In this document: one piece after another, positions 37,001 through 44,599 of the stretch | Layout: every line of letters starts with the position of its first letter | Numbering within the stretch: the stretch's first letter is position 1 | DNA from: Trachythela sp. YZ-2020 | Taxonomy: Eukaryota > Cnidaria > Anthozoa > Malacalcyonacea > Clavulariidae | Assembly (NCBI GenBank): GCA_016169945.1 | Contig: JADLSH010000355.1 | Coordinates: 1,607,501 to 1,671,500, forward strand | Length of the DNA: 64,000 nucleotides | Direction: 5' to 3' | Made by a program: the position numbers and the translations under genes | Notes under the pieces: model-generated | What the model saw: only the letters and a program-made list of their open reading frames with translations | Databases searched by the model: none | Told to the model about the DNA's origin: nothing

Positions 37001-37593
37001 ACAACTCTTGTTCTCGTTTAACCGGGGTAAAACTCTCACGTAAACTCTCGCTTGCTAACTCTCATCAACTCATTCTCGTTTGACCAAGGCTTTACTTGTT
37101 TGTGTGTCCAAAAACTCGCTCGACTGTACAAGAATATAAACATGACGACTTTCTTAAGGAAGAAACTTAACGCGTTTTGTCGTAAATACGAGCAAATAGA
37201 ATTTATAAGAAATCATGCATCATAAAGCGATATACGTTGCTCGTGAACAGCAACAAATTAACTTAATTGTCATTGAAAAACTTATCAAGGAAAACTTGTT
37301 AATGTTTTGTTGCCAAGAAAATGTTTGAAGGACCGCAACCTGTTCGTCTGTACAGCGGAGCTTCATTTCTATTTTTCGTTTCAGAGCTGATCAGATCGTT
37401 CTACTTCGACTGAGTGTTTCTCAAGGAGACTCAGACCACAAGCTAGCTGGTAGACGAAGCTTTTTCAGACGAAGCAAGAAAGGAAGCCATAGTTACAGCG
37501 TCAGTCACTCGAGGGAAAGTAGCGACACGAGTGTTTCTACTTTCACAGGTAAACTTAAATTTCCATATTAACCCATTAACTGGCAGTACTCTA

Positions 37594-37625
<32 letters not shown>

Positions 37626-37731
37626 CGAGTAAAATACTAAAGCAGGGTGCATCTGGGCGCATTGCCAGCTAATGGATTGACAAGAGACACTGGCAGATAG
37701 TTTTGTTAACCCATTAACTGACAGTACTCTA

Positions 37732-37762
<31 letters not shown>

Positions 37763-40700
37763 TAGAACGCATCTGGGTGCATTACCAGGTAATGGGTTAA
37801 CAACGGCGAATTAAATACTGTGATTTTCTGCCCTTCAACTATTCCTTAATTTGGTTAACTTGAGTTTCTTCTTATTTTTTTAGAACTAGGTGTTGCCTCT
37901 TACCAGAGCGTCGAAAGACTTGACAGTATGAGACTACACTTTTAATCTTTGGATCAATTGAAGTATTAATAGCTTGACTTTTTCTCAAACTACATTCAAC
38001 CACAATAATCACAATTTATTTTTTCAAAGCTCATCATCCTCGTCCAGTGATAATCTTGGGTCCCCTGGCTGATGTCGTCAGCAAGAAATTGGCCTCAGGA
38101 GCCCCGTACAAGTTCACTCTTTGTCATAATCGTAAGTTTAATTGTACTGGATAGCGCAATAAGTACAAAATTGTTCTCCTAAGAGGTCAAGTAAGGGTCG
38201 TCCTTATTGGTTCAGTATTACTACAGGAAGAAACTGGAATACCAAATGAAAAGCTGCGCTGAAAACCTCTAGGGAGAACAGTTTTGAACTGATAGAGCTA
38301 TCCAGTATAATAAAGTTAGTTTAGTTTAGGTTTCCTTCTGTAGTAACACTGGACCAATAAGGGATGATCCTTACTGGACCTCTAGGAAGAACAGTTTAGA
38401 ACTGATACAGCTATCCAGTATATATAAAATTAGTTTAGTTTAGGTTTCCTCCAGTAGTAACACTGGATCAATAAGGGATGACCCTTACTAGTCCTCTAGG
38501 GAGAACAATTTAGAACTGATAGAGCTATCCAGTATAAATACAGTTAGTTTAGTTTAGGTTTCCTCCTGTAGTAACACTGGATCAATAAGAGATGACTCTT
38601 ACTGGATCTCTAGGAAGCACAATTTAGAACTGATAGAGCTATCCAGTATAAATAAAGTTAGTTTAGTTTAGGTTTCCTCCTGTAGTAACACTGGATCAAT
38701 AAGAGATGACCCTTACTGGACCTCCAGGGAGAACAGTTTAGAACAGATAGAGCTATCCAGAATAAATATAATTAGTTCAGTTTAGTCAGATGTTTCACCC
38801 GGAACAGATACAAGAAAACGGACGAATGTGTAAATTTACTGAATTCCTTTCTAGAACTTGTGTCAACTTCGGAGACGGAAATTAAGAAAGCGATCTCTGA
38901 GGGCGTGTATCTTGATTATGTCGTTAAAGACGGACAGTTTTATGTCACGTTTATGTCAACTGTCAGAGAGGATTTGGATAAGGTACTTTATAAAACTTCT
39001 TCACTTGAATTTCTAGATCTCTACGCACCATATCATACAATGTAATACCATGACATACCACACCAGACTATACCACACTATTCCACATCACACCATATCA
39101 TACCATGCCACAGCACACCATACCACAGCACACCATACCATACCACACCATATCATACCATACCACACCATACCATAACACACCATGCAACATCATAGCA
39201 TACCATACTACACCATGCGACATCATACCATACCACACTATGCAACACCATACCATACCATGCCACACCATGCAACATCATACCACACCATACCATACCA
39301 TACCATACCATGCCATACCATACCATACCATACCATACCATACCATACCATGCAACACCATACCACACCATGCAACATCATACCACACCATGTCATACCA
39401 TGCCACAGCATTCCATACCACACCACATCTTACCATACCATATATACCAGTGCACCACCTATAACAAATTAACTTTCGCTTATTTAGGTGAAACACAGTA
39501 TTCTTGAAGTCACGCCGTTGGCAATTGAGAAACTTCGTTCACAGCGCATTTACCCCATCGTTCTATTCTTAAAATACAAGTCAGCCAAACACATCAAGTA
39601 AGTATTGAGCTCGCTTTCAGTACAAACTGTTGCCTGCATCCATTCCATAAATATAGCCCATGCATTCATTGCTATTTAGTCAACTGGAAGTTACATTTAC
39701 TAGTTATATTCCCGATATACTGTAAATGTTCATTTCACTAAGCACTATCGTGCAGCAGATTGTGGCCAACCTGCAGTTCTCAGAGTGAGAAAATAATTTT
39801 AATTCTTTTCATTATATGTAGTAGTCTTGTATTTGGTGGCAAGTACGTAGAATTGAGAGATGTGATTTCATTTGCTTGCTTTTATAAGTGTTAGTATTTC
39901 TTATACAGAGAACAAAGAGATGCGAAGCATTTGCAACAAAAAGTGTCAACAAAAGACGCAAGGGCAATGTATGAGAACTCTGTAAGAATGGAGCATGAGT
40001 TCAGATCAGAATTTACTGGTGAGTAGACAACAGAATAAATATGGTTGTCTTTCATACGGTGCCACACGGTTGGTCAGTATATAAAGCTTTACTCCCTTAA
40101 GGCCATGTTACACGGGGCCATATTGGTTCGGCAACTTGAACACAATTTCTGAACAGAGCCCGGCGTGTTATGTAGAAATGTGCGCACAGAAAAACAGCGA
40201 ACATGGCCCGCGTTTCACTTCATCGATATTCTCATTCTCATTCATTTCTTTGTTGCCTTCTGGCCATGTTTAGCATAAAATATCGGCAAAGTAAAGCGAG
40301 ATTCGTGCTCACAATTTCTCTGCGAATATACTTTTTATCTGACATCGCTCTGTGTCCGAAATAGCGTTGAAAGTTGCAGCAGAAATTGCCTCGTTATGTA
40401 CAGTAAGATGGCCTTTATGTAATAGTTCAAACACGAGTAGGAGGACTTCCTCCAGTTTCTAAACACCGAAAAGAGTTGAATATACGAGGCAAAGCCGAGT
40501 AATATTTTAACGAATTTCGAGGTGTTTAATTTTAACGAATTTCGAGGTGTTTAAAAATCGGAGGAAGTCCTCCTTACGAGTGTTTGAACTTACTTCTCAA
40601 ACGAACGTGTATTTTGCGAGAAAACCGACGTGAAAGTTCACTTAATTTATGTAATTTCTTCCTCTGATTTCAAACCATCTTCCACGCTTATGATTCTCTT

Positions 40701-40860
40701 TGTTTTAATTAATGAGTTTGAGAATGATCATTCACCATGTAGTGTATTTTATTTAGCCGTTATTCCTGGATCAAGTATCAATACGCTGTTTTCACAAATT
40801 CAAGATACTGTGGACGAACAACAAAAGAAAACACTATGGATTCCAGTACCGTCAAATTGA
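21794..40860 (+). CDS. DLG5: DLG5 (discs large homolog 5), complete gene, 31 exons
   Basis: MAGUK scaffold of cell-cell contacts and polarity. Exons: 21794-22085, 22607-22663, 22941-23212, 23653-24275, 25297-25500, 26009-26362, 27669-27899, 28207-28239, 28606-28706, 28808-28907, 29418-29496, 29964-30067, 30578-30983, 31338-31634, 32243-32586, 32837-33129, 33619-33778, 33960-34062, 34294-34327, 34528-34596, 35364-35538, 35639-35741, 35825-35870, 36611-36784, 37385-37548, 37884-37925, 38030-38131, 38855-38982, 39488-39597, 39909-40018, 40757-40860. All have AG/GT borders. They sum to 5414 nt, one short of a multiple of three, matching a single missing base in exon 4. Repaired length is about 1804 residues (human about 1919). 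Order: CARD, coiled coil, PDZ1-2, Ser-rich linker, PDZ3-4, SH3, guanylate-kinase-like. The start is the first ATG preceding the CARD, in an AAG ATG G context. Confidence 0.93.
22607..27899 (+). CDS. DLG5: DLG5 exons 2-7: long coiled coil
   Basis: About 580 residues of charged heptad-like sequence: LRLIQRKYDSVIKKLKKMEQ, then EKLKQDYEEIILLREQEKKE, LSEYRLVMSERDSVHKEMDK, KELYLVKQRMKQLMTDMDEV and FREERDAARRERHEAIIHRD. The blocks LVMSERD and DYEEI resemble the vertebrate DLG5 coiled coil. Such segments mediate self-association and partner binding in the family. Exon 4 is interrupted by a one-base loss at 23824-23828. Introns hold an R3 MITE, a large inverted R1 array, an R7 SINE and a LINE fragment. 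Confidence 0.88.
23323..23612. mobile_element. R3 MITE copy
   Basis: GAGAGTT words on the left and AACTCTCATC on the right, with GTTTGACTGGGCTTGAAACA at the right end. It fills most of DLG5 intron 3, ending just before the exon 4 acceptor. Confidence 0.6.
23821..23832 (+). pseudogene. DLG5: Frameshift in DLG5 exon 4 (A-run)
   Basis: From 23653 the exon reads in frame with exon 3 (IEIHRKQAEELAAKCNSQLL ... NASEKERKN) and then hits TAA at 23829. Downstream, the homologous coiled coil (EKLKQDYEEIILLREQ) continues one frame over to the exon end at 24275. The switch point is the five-A run at 23824-23828; a sixth A would restore one continuous frame, and would also make the summed CDS length divisible by three. 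This is either a sequencing/assembly homopolymer error or a real null allele. The rest of the gene is intact, which favours error. Confidence 0.85.
24290..25250 (-). repeat. R1 tandem array with R8 core inserted
   Basis: About eight inverted R1 units (CTCTATCAGTTCTAAACTGT, GGTCCAGTAAGGGTCATCCA, ACTACAGGAGGAAACCTAAA). Near the left end an R8 core (CAGACGAAGGGCCTTCGCTC at about 24369) interrupts a unit. Two consecutive units at about 24885-25100 are nearly identical. The array fills DLG5 intron 4. Confidence 0.85.
25690..25990 (-). mobile_element. R7 SINE-like element
   Basis: Contains AAAAACCCTCGAAGCACAGG, AGAGAGCCAACCAATCTCAA, GGAAATCCCTACCCTCGATC and, at the right end, GGCACGCTAACCGCATCTGT. 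Its reverse complement (AGATGCGGTTAGCGTGCC) resembles a tRNA A-box region, so the element reads on the minus strand. A second copy is at 31085-31310. Confidence 0.6.
26780..26995 (-). mobile_element. LINE reverse-transcriptase C-terminal fragment
   Basis: The minus strand encodes LSIAGLQPLYARRQELTESL and FQDIVSNKDHKLHNLLPP, the typical ORF2 C-terminal stretch of CR1/L2-like LINEs (compare KTLKARREEMCGNLIKTMTD at 46.8 kb). The upstream part (KRAMRIIFPW-like) is in another frame, so it is broken. It lies in DLG5 intron 6, antisense. Confidence 0.7.
27095..27240. mobile_element. R8 element, partial
   Basis: Contains CTTCGACGTTTCGAGCGAAG and GGTCCTTCCAGGC, followed by a mirror of the element end (AACGTCGCAGTTCCTGTTAT, TTTTCAGGTAGTTTAATTC). 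Non-coding, DLG5 intron 6. Confidence 0.5.
28035..28170 (-). mobile_element. R6 tRNA-derived SINE
   Basis: The reverse complement reads GGGCTCTGCACCTCAGTTGG, AAGAGAGCGCTGCACCGGAA, then CAAGTTCGATTCCTGCC. It has a pol III A box (CACCTCAGTTGG) and B box (AGTTCGATTCC) at tRNA spacing. The tail region (GCCATATAGTTGCGTTTTAC) differs from a tRNA. The anticodon arm does not form a clean seven-base loop, so it is a SINE rather than a functional tRNA. DLG5 intron 7. Confidence 0.7.
28207..30983 (+). CDS. DLG5: DLG5 exons 8-13: PDZ1 and PDZ2
   Basis: PDZ1 (exons 9-11) has the carboxylate loop as KLGFDV, then IIVTNVVKDSMAYGKLRVND, CLLRVNNVDVSTMKYEKAIK and AINEGDSLNL. PDZ2 (exons 11-13) has ELGILIDNNKIVSWIKPGSV and EERLTVGDKIVTVNRTTVAT. 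Both lack a strict GLGF loop, so peptide specificity may be unusual. The exon layout splits each PDZ within its fold. Exon 13 runs on into the Ser-rich linker. Confidence 0.88.
28350..28560 (-). repeat. R1 repeat units
   Basis: Two inverted R1 units (AGTCATCTCTTATTGATCCA, then a degenerate unit) in DLG5 intron 8. Confidence 0.75.
28925..29400 (-). repeat. R1 tandem array
   Basis: Four inverted R1 units in DLG5 intron 10, increasingly regular toward the right. One has an insertion duplicating CAGGA (ACTACAGGACTCAGGAGGAA near 29325). Confidence 0.8.
29588..29835. mobile_element. R3 MITE copy
   Basis: Starts CTCTGGTCAGACGAGGATGA with GAGAGTTGATGAGAGTTGAC and ends ATTCTCATTGACTCTCATCA. Non-coding, DLG5 intron 11. 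Confidence 0.65.
30350..30510 (+). repeat. Three tandem ~55-bp units
   Basis: GAGGCGGATAACATTGACCG, AGGTCTGAATAATTCGTGAT, ATCATGCGTA repeats three times in DLG5 intron 12. Not related to R1-R10. Confidence 0.85.
31085..31312 (-). mobile_element. R7 SINE-like element, second copy
   Basis: AAGGCCTAAGGGTGAGTTTT at the left, ACCCTCGAAGCACAGGAGAG in the middle, GCACCAGCGCGCTAAACGCA and TCTGCCACCC at the right. The reverse complement GGGTGGCAGATGCGTTTAGC looks like a degenerate tRNA A-box head. DLG5 intron 13. Confidence 0.6.
31338..33129 (+). CDS. DLG5: DLG5 exons 14-16: Ser/Thr/Arg-rich linker
   Basis: About 310 residues of low-complexity, probably disordered sequence between the PDZ pairs, rich in Ser, Thr, Arg and Pro (SHSSLPEEADTDKSVSDTRS, STISSHSSCGRSSVGSSSGR). 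Many basic-directed Ser/Thr sites could be phosphorylated, which is inference. Codon usage here is CG-rich (TCG, CCG, ACG) compared with the flanking introns, which helps define the exons. Confidence 0.8.
31735..32050. repeat. TTCTTCAA(A/G)TT minisatellite and R10 element
   Basis: From about 31740 to 31870 a degenerate unit of about 22-25 bp (CCTTCTTCAAATTGGGGCT) repeats about six times. From about 31880 to 32050 the R10 words follow (ACTTGTCAACAAGCTGGGAA, CAAGCAGTGTGAACACATCC, TGATAACAAGTTGTTGAAAC), with inverted ends. DLG5 intron 14. Confidence 0.55.
33190..33530. mobile_element. R10 element split by an R3 MITE
   Basis: R10 sequence (TGTAAAAACTTGTCAACAAG, CTGGGAAGCAGTGCGAACAA) stops at about 33250. 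An R3 copy occupies about 33252-33405, and R10 resumes (TTGAAACAACCTTGTAACAA, AACTTGTCAACAAGCTGGGA, GCAGTGCGAAAACATCCTGA). Nested insertion is the simplest reading, in DLG5 intron 16. Confidence 0.5.
33619..34596 (+). CDS. DLG5: DLG5 exons 17-20: PDZ3
   Basis: PDZ3 begins RKLHIEKSSYPLGIQISQGS with carboxylate loop PLGIQIS, then GGIFVTTVTEGSIAQKAGLR, YGDQILE and, in exon 18, FNGINFRSATYGQAAIILGQ. Exons 19 (34 bp) and 20 (69 bp) are tiny linkers, SLTS...SIPVGDSDITPPVPRR. A (GTTT)n microsatellite starts only about 10 bp after the exon 18 donor. Confidence 0.85.
34071..34148 (+). repeat. (GTTT)n microsatellite
   Basis: About 19 perfect GTTT units directly downstream of the DLG5 exon 18 donor (34063). 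Likely length-polymorphic. Confidence 0.95.
34620..35325 (-). repeat. R2 80-bp tandem array, about 8 copies, inverted
   Basis: TACCTACACTGGACCACCAC at about 34761, then every 80 bp (34841, 34921, ...). Each monomer carries TTGAGATCTCTTTTTCAGGT, which looks like a 3' splice site in the sense of DLG5. Inner copies are almost identical; the edges (35190 onward) are degenerate. It fills DLG5 intron 20. Confidence 0.92.
35364..35870 (+). CDS. DLG5: DLG5 exons 21-23: PDZ4
   Basis: PRYITTDQTVQGLGLNILGG gives a carboxylate loop GLGLNI, followed by ATGIFVCDVKTPGYDLGIRV, GDQLLEFNGFDFTAVTLEQA and TLELCKPSEKINMRAQ. Exon 23 (46 bp) leads to SH3 (KYNVIKDHPGDSLYVR). The intron upstream of exon 21 carries the eight-copy inverted R2 array. 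Confidence 0.87.
35915..36580 (-). repeat. R1 tandem array, about six units
   Basis: Six inverted R1 units in DLG5 intron 23, most over 90% alike by eye, differing in TCTCTTATTGATCC versus TCCCTTATTGATCC and in CTCTATCAG versus CTCTGCCAG. Confidence 0.88.
36611..37925 (+). CDS. DLG5: DLG5 exons 24-26: SH3 and hook region
   Basis: SH3: RAMFDNPATSKDQLSFKKDD, ILYITDTLYNGHVGNWKAWI, then SGMIPSRMKADQIVLLRLS. This is the MAGUK-type SH3 in which the ALYDY motif is replaced (MFDNPA), so classical polyproline binding is not expected. The hook (GRRSFFRRSKKGSHSYSVSH and RESSDTSVSTF) is basic and Ser-rich and links to the kinase-like domain. Confidence 0.87.
36840..37095. mobile_element. R3 MITE, complete copy
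   Basis: Left end TTAAGCCCCGATCGAACGAG and right end CTCGTTTGACCAAGGCTT are inverted. GGTTAAACGAG/CTCGTTTGACC recurs inside at the same spacing as in the other copies. About 250 bp, non-coding, DLG5 intron 24. Confidence 0.7.
37565..37802. mobile_element. Two adjacent R4 elements
   Basis: The first (about 37570-37680) runs from TTAACCCATTAACTGGCAGT to GCATTGCCAGCTAATGGATT. The second (about 37708-37800) runs from TTAACCCATTAACTGACAGT to CATTACCAGGTAATGGGTTA. Inverted termini TTAACCCATTAACTGGCA/TGCCAGCTAATGGGTTAA, non-coding. Confidence 0.75.
38030..40860 (+). CDS. DLG5: DLG5 exons 27-31: guanylate-kinase-like domain
   Basis: Starts HHPRPVIILGPLADVVSKKL. The ATP-binding P-loop expected of a real guanylate kinase (GxxGxGKS) is replaced by GPLADVVSKK, so it is catalytically dead, as in other MAGUKs. 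Continues LVSTSETEIKKAISEGVYLD, KHSILEVTPLAIEKLRSQRI, YPIVLFLKYKSAKHIKEQRD and ends DEQQKKTLWIPVPSN at the TGA 40858-40860. The domain is a phosphopeptide/protein-binding module in related scaffolds. Confidence 0.88.
38132..38795 (+). repeat. R1 array, mostly forward orientation
   Basis: Five forward R1 units (about 38265-38795: GATAGAGCTATCCAGTATAA) preceded by one inverted degenerate unit (about 38135-38240). This is the only large forward-oriented R1 array inside DLG5 (intron 27). Confidence 0.82.
39020..39455 (+). repeat. (CCATA/CCACA) minisatellite
   Basis: About 430 bp of ACCATACCATACCACACCAT with interspersed ATGCAACATCATACC words. Open frames on both strands (Tyr-His-Thr-Ile-Pro or Met-Val-Trp-Tyr-Gly repeats) are artefacts of the repeat. 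DLG5 intron 28. Confidence 0.95.
39735..39902 (+). mobile_element. R5 MITE, left part
   Basis: CACTAAGCACTATCGTGCAG, CAACCTGCAGTTCTCAGAGT, then TATATGTAGTAGTCTTGTAT. The right inverted terminus is lost before the exon 30 acceptor. DLG5 intron 29. Confidence 0.65.
40424..40592. mobile_element. MITE with ~28-bp terminal inverted repeats
   Basis: Left AGTTCAAACACGAGTAGGAG plus GACTTCCTCC is mirrored by GGAGGAAGTCCTCC plus TTACGAGTGTTTGAACT on the right. Inside, TTTAACGAATTTCGAGGTGT is tandemly duplicated. Non-coding, in the last DLG5 intron. Confidence 0.8.
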
Positions 40861-41605
40861 GCACAAATGTGTACAATTTATTGCACTGCTTTAATGCCTT
40901 GGTAGGCAAGGAATAACTGTGCTGAAACATTATTTTCTAGCCATATTTCCCGAAGGTGAACAAACCAGAAAACATTGTTTCCTAGTCATGTTTCCCCAAA
41001 GTGGACAAACCAGGAAACATTGTTTCCTAGTCATGTTTCTCGGAGGTGGGCAAACCATGAAACATTGTTTCCTAGCCATATTTCTCCAAACGTGAACAAA
41101 CGTAAAGTGGCTTTTTATGCAATTTTTACGCAAGTATTTGTAATTTGCCTGATGTTGCTTTAATAATCGATAATTTAATATAAGGAAAAGTGTATTTTTA
41201 AAATGATTTTGTAATGTAAATATGAACTGAATTTTGGCTCTGGTGTTTTATTATACCATGAGCTGTCGTAGTCCATTAAGTCTGCTTTGTTTTGATAATT
41301 CAAACAGATAGAAATAAATATAACGTTAAACATATGGCTGTTTTGTGGGCAAAAAAATGAATAAACAACTACCTTATCTGCGACTGTTCATCGTTGGATG
41401 CAAACGACGGTACGTACCATTTAGCGGAATAACATGAAGTATACAGTTCTACCTTTAAATTACGCGGGCCCACATTTGAGATAAACAGTGAAAACATGAG
41501 TACGAATCTCTGAGTACGAATTTTGAAACAAAGTTCAATTTTTTGGCTTAAAATTGATGTTAAAAATTTAAGATCTTTGCGATCGATCTATAAGACTTTC
41601 TGCAG
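40861..41605. other. DLG5 3' UTR and spacer with ~48-bp tandem repeat
   Basis: At about 40930-41100 three to four units of a ~48-bp repeat (GAAACATTGTTTCCTAGTCA, TGTTTCCCCAAAGTGGACAA) lie just after the DLG5 stop. A candidate polyA signal AATAAA is at 41313-41318. Nothing else is recognised before the next gene at 41606. Confidence 0.55.
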
Positions 41606-43811
41606 ATGGGGAGGCTAAGTCGACACAGGAAGATCAAGTCGTGTGATCCGTTTTTTAAGGGACGAAAAGATGTCGATATAAGGTAATAGGTATAGCATTT
41701 TAACATATTTTAATAGGCGAGTTTACGAGTTGTACAGGCATCCCTTTGATTTTGTCACCATTGTTTTACTGTAGACTTGCAAGAAGCTTAACACTCTATC
41801 GTTGCACATATATTAAATTACAAAGATTTTAGGTTTGCGGCAGCTGAATGTATGTTCAAGATTGATCCACCTGTGCACATTCACTGCTTTTTAAACATGA
41901 ATGTAGGCACACTTTGATTTGAAAAAACATTCATGAAACAGGTGTTTATGCAGCAAAATACCGTGTATCTTTTCAGTTCCAATGCTCCAGTTCAAGCATC
42001 ACAACTGGATAGCCAACCAGTTCCAAGAAAAGCAAAGCACCTGTTTACCAATGGTCAAAAAATAAAGCTTAAAGGTAAGGGCATAAAATATCAGGTTTCC
42101 AAAAATTTACTGGTCAGAATTTGAGCATATTACAAGGCTTAAATAACTAATATGCCAAATGAATTGTTTTCCCGAACAGCGTTGACTCTAAAACACTAGA
42201 CCAAAGATATCATTATTTACTATTGAAGGGAAAAAAGGAAAGTTTGCAAAAGAAACAAGAAAGATTGAAGGAAAACTGGATGTTCAGAGAAGACCAGGAG
42301 AAACTCAGAAGGAATATTATCAGAGATTGGATAAACAAGCAGCCGAGCAAGTCAATAAAATCCTCATTAAAGAAAAGCATGTCAGTCAGAAACGCAAAGA
42401 GTACGAATACATATTTTTTACTTATTTTTTTGTAAAGTGATTTTGAGGGTATTTCTGGTTTTCCTCCATAACCTCTCATGTCTTAGTTGTCAAGCTTGTG
42501 TTTCATTGGCCTCTGTTTCATGTGAATTGAGAAACAACACTCTGTGTAACTGACATTAACCCATTAACTGGCAGTACTCTTGATGAGTAAAATCATCTGG
42601 CGTTGGACAGTGTAAAATACTAAAGTAGCCGCATCTGGGTGCATTGCCACTATAAGTCATTATGGTTATACTTAATGTTATAGAAAATATTCGTAAATCA
42701 TTGTGGTGGAATATATATATGCTTTGGTCAAATTTGTGGCATATTTACACTGAATATCATAAATATGTATTTTTTAGATATTTGAAAGCACGTAAAGAAA
42801 AAGCAAAGAAAAAGCGGCAGAATGCGACGCAAGAAGAAGGACATAAAGAATTTATTACAGGTAAGAAATAGAAAGGCGATAAGATTTGCTTGTAAAAATC
42901 CAAAAAATGGGTCTCACTAAGTACTATCTTGCAGCAGATGATGGTAAACCTGCAGTTAGCAAAATAAGAACATAATGTCAACCCATTTACTGGCAGTACT
43001 CTACCACTGACAAGTAAAATTTGTCTGGCATTAGACAGAGTAACTGATACAGAGTTAGTTTTGTTAACCCATTAACTGGCAGTACCTACAATCATCTGGC
43101 ATTAGACAGAGTAAAATGCTAAAGTAGGGTGCATCTTGACGCACATTGCAAGCTAATTTGTTAACAAGAGACACTGGCAGATAGTTTTGCTAACTCATTA
43201 ACTGGCAGTACCTAGCATTGACAAGTAAAATTGTCTGGCGTTAGACAGCGTAAAATACTAAAGTAGGGTGCATCTGGGCGCATTGCAAGCTAATGGATTA
43301 ATTGATTATTTTTATTATATGTAGTAGCTTGTATTTGGAGGCCAATAATAGAATTGAGAGATGTAGTTTAGTGTTCTTGTTTCAATAAGTGCCACCATTT
43401 CTGAAGTTGACCAACATCTGCTGCCCAGTAATGCTTACTAAAATTCACCAAAAAAGGCGTCAATAGGCTTTAAAGCAGCTCATGAAATTATTCTTTTCCT
43501 TTCAAATAGACAAAGTTAAATTTGGTGAAGTTGTAAACGAACCTCCAAACCTCACAGCCAAGCCAAAATCGAGAACTGAGGCAGGTACAAAAAATAAAAC
43601 AGATTCGCTTCTCTTGCAAAATAAACTAAAGGACCAGAACTCTGATCAAAACGAACAATCTTTATGTAAAACGGTACAAACATTGCAGAAATTTAAAAAA
43701 CGAAAGAATATGAATCCGTTTGAGAAACAAATAAGCGATAAAAGAAGACTTGAGGCGATTGATGCGTATAGAAAAATAAAGAAGAGAAGTACAATGCAAG
43801 AAAATACATGA
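41606..43811 (+). CDS. CCDC137: CCDC137-like protein, five exons
   Basis: Exons 41606-41682, 41977-42074, 42229-42400, 42778-42860 and 43510-43811; AG/GT borders and consistent phases give 243 residues. Start: MGRLSRHRKIKSCDPFFKGR. Then a basic, helical middle (QRRPGETQKEYYQRLDKQAA, YLKARKEKAKKKRQNATQEE) and a C-terminal block DKVKFGEVVNEPPNLTAKPK ending in a Lys/Arg-rich tail (KFKKRKNMNPFEKQ). The RPGE...YYQRLD and KFGEVV.PP.L..KP blocks are what I associate with CCDC137, a nuclear/nucleolar basic protein of poorly defined function. That assignment is from memory of the family. Introns hold R4 and R5 copies. A candidate polyA signal is at 44041-44046. Confidence 0.75.
42555..43445. repeat. 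R4 cluster and R5 fragments in CCDC137 introns
   Basis: R4 copies at about 42557-42662, 42978-43050, 43063-43165 and 43192-43301, each with CCCATTAACTGGCAGTACC and a CTAATGGGTTAA-type end. R5 pieces at about 42905-42980 (CAGCAGATGATGGTAAACCT) and 43315-43445 (GAAGTTGACCAACATCTGCT) flank them, so the R4 copies appear to have inserted into an R5 element. Confidence 0.7.
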
Positions 43812-44599
43812 TAAATAATTACACAATTTTATTTTTCTTCAAATGACGTCAAATGTAATGTAAAACTTAAAAGTTTATACGCACTTTAATATTAGGTTTT
43901 TTATAAGTTTGAAAAACCAATGGGTAATGGCAATGTAAATTTGGTGCACTTTTATGCCAGATTCCCAACCTTGGCTTTACTCTAATCTTAATCCTTGTGA
44001 AGTTATTTCATTTCTAGTCAGAGACGCCGACAGAATCAATAATAAACAATCCAGTAGTTGCTATTGAGATCTTTAATACAATTCCTGCCCCCTTTCCTGT
44101 CTTTTCAGTCAGTTATTGTATCGAAACTGCAGGGAATCTCTGATCCCAAGCAACGATATAAATGAATATAAGCTTATTCAATGAAAAGTATTCAACCAGT
44201 TGCATTCCTTTCAACAACCGAAACTATTGATGTTTTGCCTTTATATATTCAAGCAATCATATCTTATATCATTTTTTCTTGCTGCCAAATCAACTTAATA
44301 TTTAGACCAACAGACAACACTGTAATCTAACTTTACTAAATTCTAAACTTGAACGAATTGTGCTTACGCACTGTTTCATAATAACACAACAACAAGTTTG
44401 TCCAGTGATTGCCATTGAAATGTTAAATATAGTTTCAGTTCCCATTGCTCTTTTCAATTCAGCCTTTGTATCGAAACTGTAGGGGAATTTCAATTAGTTT
44501 TGCAAAGATATATATGAATATTACCTAATTGAAAGAAATTATTCAAACGAATGCTTTCCTACCAGCGAAACGGCAACAACCTTGTAAACGTTTTGCAAT
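43812..44599. promoter_or_regulatory. Upstream region of paralogue A
   Basis: Contains two diverged copies of a ~300-bp stretch sharing CTGTCTTTTCAGTCAGTTAT / TTTTCAATTCAGCCTTTGTA with TCGAAACTG and TATAAATGAATATAAGC / TATATATGAATATTACC. The second copy has TATATATG at 44509-44516, about 85 bp before the ATG, a candidate TATA box. This upstream region is unlike that of paralogue B, though parts recur upstream of C (60000-60475). Confidence 0.4.

Noticed and set aside
39105..39507. Several long open frames on both strands (Tyr/His/Thr/Ile/Pro and Met/Val/Trp/Tyr/Gly repeat peptides)
   Set aside because: They are readings of a CCATA/CCACA minisatellite whose unit gives no stops; intron of DLG5, no start context or splice logic.
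42223..42435. Frame beginning MKGKKESLQKKQ as the CCDC137 middle exon
   Set aside because: The frame one base over (GKKGKFAKETRKIEGKLDVQ, then RRPGETQKEYY) joins both flanking exons in phase and matches the expected family motif.
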